From: a virus | Strand: one strand, 5' to 3' | Virus record (IMG/VR): IMGVR_UViG_3300030328_003242 | Coordinates: 36,483 to 57,074 of that record | DNA length: 20,592 bases | In this document: positions 19,041 through 20,592 of the stretch, piece after piece | Position numbering within the stretch: the first letter of the stretch is position 1 | Layout: each line of letters begins with the position of its first letter | Notes under the pieces: generated by a model | What the model saw: the letters and a program-made list of their open reading frames with translations, nothing else | Database searches by the model: none | What the model was told of the DNA's origin: nothing | Made by a program: the position numbers and the translations under genes

Positions 19041-20592
19041 TGGCTACTGATGCAAAAGCCCGTCTTAAAGAAATAATTGACTCTTATCTTGAAAGAGATG
19101 GAGGAGCGTCTATTGATACAGGAATAGTAGCTTCTCATTTAGCTCAGATGAAGCTATTTGGAATTAGACAAGGAGTTGAATTCTTTCCTGCTCAAGATAA
19201 CTTTGGTAATCAAAGAAAAGATTTTATAGATCGAGTAATAAAATATAATCAACTTGAATCACGTTTAGATTCTATTTGGGATTATTTCTTATGTGATGGA
19301 CAAGGTTTATTTTATATTCGTCCAACTAATAACAATTATCGTTTATATTATTTCAGACAACATGAGTATAGAACTTACTACAATCCTGATGGAGAAATAG
19401 ACGAAGTAGTAATTATCTATAACTATAAAGTTAGAAAACAGCATGGTGGTGATCAAGCTATTGCAGATTCAAACTTAACTGGTCAACAGCAAGATCATCA
19501 TAGTAAAAAACGTTATATTCGCTTATCCATTAAAAGAAAAACAATAGAAGAAACTCATTCTGAACATGAGATTAAATTTGATGCACCATATCCAGCAATG
19601 CCTGGAAAGAAAAAAGAATTTAAAAATACATTAGGTTTTATTCCTTGTGTAGAGATATTCAATAATCCAAAAGGTTTTTCACATGAAGGATCAGGTGAAT
19701 TTGATGCTTTAGCAAATCACATCTGTACTCATGATGAGATTATGCAAACCATGAGAAAGAATATAAATTTCTTTGGTAATCCAACATTACTTTCATCAAG
19801 ACCTAAAACTGATTTAATGGAATCAGGAGAAGCTAGTGTACAACGTCCTTCTATTGCAGCTAATTCAGGTTTTGTTGGTGTTGGAGCTTTAAGTCAATCA
19901 CGATATAAATCTGATCCAGTTTCCCGTGGTGTTGATGGACAAATAAGAGTTCCAAGAGTTATTGCAAATTTGGAACCAAATGATCGTGTTGGATATATTG
20001 TTCCTGATGCAGTTACTGGAGATCAAAATGCTTATTCTCGTATGTATCGAGAAGAAATACGAACTGCTTTAGGTGGTGTGGATGAACTATCAATATCTGC
20101 GGGTATAACGGCTACAGAATACAAATCATTATTTGGACGTGTTGCTGCAACTTCTAAAAAGAAAGCAAGATCAATTTATGACTATGGATTATCTCGTTGT
20201 TTTGAATTAATTATTTTTCAAGAAGAAAGAATGTTCCGTGAAACATTAGCCGCAGCTGCTGGTTTAGAAAAGCCATTAGATCTTCCTGAAACTGCTACAG
20301 ATGAAGATAGAAATGCATATGAAGAAGCAATGAATATGTTTGAAGATCAAGTTAAGCAATTAATGATGGCTTGTTTACAAACTCAACAGATACCACCAGG
20401 AGTTTTAGGTTTAATACCTGATGGTGATGTAACCATGCAATGGAGATGGATGGGGCCAGTATATGAGGATTCAACTCAAGACACTTTAAATAATTCAATT
20501 GTTGTAAGAAACCTTCAAGAATTAGGGGTAGATAGCATAGAAGCACTGAAATATCTCTTTCCGTCCAAGACGGATGAAGAAAGAGCAGCAAT
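19040..20592 (+). CDS. Portal protein, C-terminus beyond window
   Basis: The frame runs from ATG 19040 to the window end (517 residues, no stop). The portal is the dodecameric ring at the head vertex through which DNA is pumped by terminase and to which the tail attaches. Evidence is its position after terL, its size and portal-like features: DSIWDYFLCDGQGLFYIRP near residue 78, the LGFIPCVEIFNNP strand region, SGEFDALANHICTHDEIMQ helices, and the long helical YDYGLSRCFELIIFQEERMF segment that resembles a portal stem and wing. No single catalytic motif exists for this family. The start overlaps the previous stop as TAATG. Confidence 0.85.
   Translation, partial: MATDAKARLKEIIDSYLERDGGASIDTGIVASHLAQMKLFGIRQGVEFFPAQDNFGNQRKDFIDRVIKYNQLESRLDSIWDYFLCDGQGLFYIRPTNNNYRLYYFRQHEYRTYYNPDGEIDEVVIIYNYKVRKQHGGDQAIADSNLTGQQQDHHSKKRYIRLSIKRKTIEETHSEHEIKFDAPYPAMPGKKKEFKNTLGFIPCVEIFNNPKGFSHEGSGEFDALANHICTHDEIMQTMRKNINFFGNPTLLSSRPKTDLMESGEASVQRPSIAANSGFVGVGALSQSRYKSDPVSRGVDGQIRVPRVIANLEPNDRVGYIVPDAVTGDQNAYSRMYREEIRTALGGVDELSISAGITATEYKSLFGRVAATSKKKARSIYDYGLSRCFELIIFQEERMFRETLAAAAGLEKPLDLPETATDEDRNAYEEAMNMFEDQVKQLMMACLQTQQIPPGVLGLIPDGDVTMQWRWMGPVYEDSTQDTLNNSIVVRNLQELGVDSIEALKYLFPSKTDEERAA

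Noticed and set aside
1-20592. CRISPR array, insertion sequence, tRNA gene cluster or integrase attachment site
   Set aside because: No regularly spaced identical repeats, transposase, complete cloverleaf tRNA or integrase gene is visible.

Overview
The window looks like part of the genome of a tailed double-stranded DNA virus, most likely a phage of a marine picocyanobacterium. The DNA is visibly AT-rich and the genes are short, tightly packed and almost all on one strand per block. Clear phage packaging genes are present: the large terminase at 16335-17861 and the portal at 19040 onward. One virion gene carries a DUF4214-like 'LLGR' domain of a kind common in cyanobacteria and their phages. 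No photosynthesis gene, tRNA gene, integrase, polymerase or capsid gene is visible, so the host is inferred, not shown.

Left block (1-4414, all minus strand). About fifteen very small genes run leftward from a control region near 4.4-5.2 kb. Only one is recognisable, a single-stranded DNA-binding protein (1525-1926). Three neighbouring mini-proteins (3572-4153) each carry one predicted membrane segment. Most intercistronic gaps between 1.4 and 4.4 kb hold compact RNA folds. A complete type II hammerhead ribozyme motif sits exactly at the ssb stop codon (1471-1525). Four related tRNA-like elements (about 3.3-4.24 kb) have covarying stems, a T-loop-like hairpin and, in three of them, a second hairpin with an invariant leader before the next start codon. 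Three simpler two-hairpin leaders lie at 1.95, 2.55 and 2.88 kb. The genes at the far left (1-673) instead use overlapping TAATG or ATGA junctions.

Control region (4415-5198). A roughly 475-base stretch without a convincing gene has a cyanobacterial-type DnaA box, repeats and hairpins, followed by one small minus-strand gene (4890-5099) and a short divergent gap. It could be an origin or early promoter region.

Right block (5199-20592, all plus strand). A 1206-residue probable structural protein comes first, followed by small basic and Gly/Ala-rich hydrophobic proteins (9709-13319) that resemble in character the internal or ejection proteins of podoviruses. Next come a DUF4214-like protein, a probable small terminase that overlaps the preceding gene in another frame, basic or coiled-coil small proteins, the large terminase, a membrane-anchored coiled-coil protein, an AbrB-like mini-protein and the portal, which runs off the end. 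This block is a late virion assembly and DNA packaging operon.

The most notable content is the leftward operon, which appears to be punctuated by self-cleaving and tRNA-like RNA. This suggests that transcript processing or leader structure, rather than ordinary Shine-Dalgarno sites, sets the output of individual small genes.
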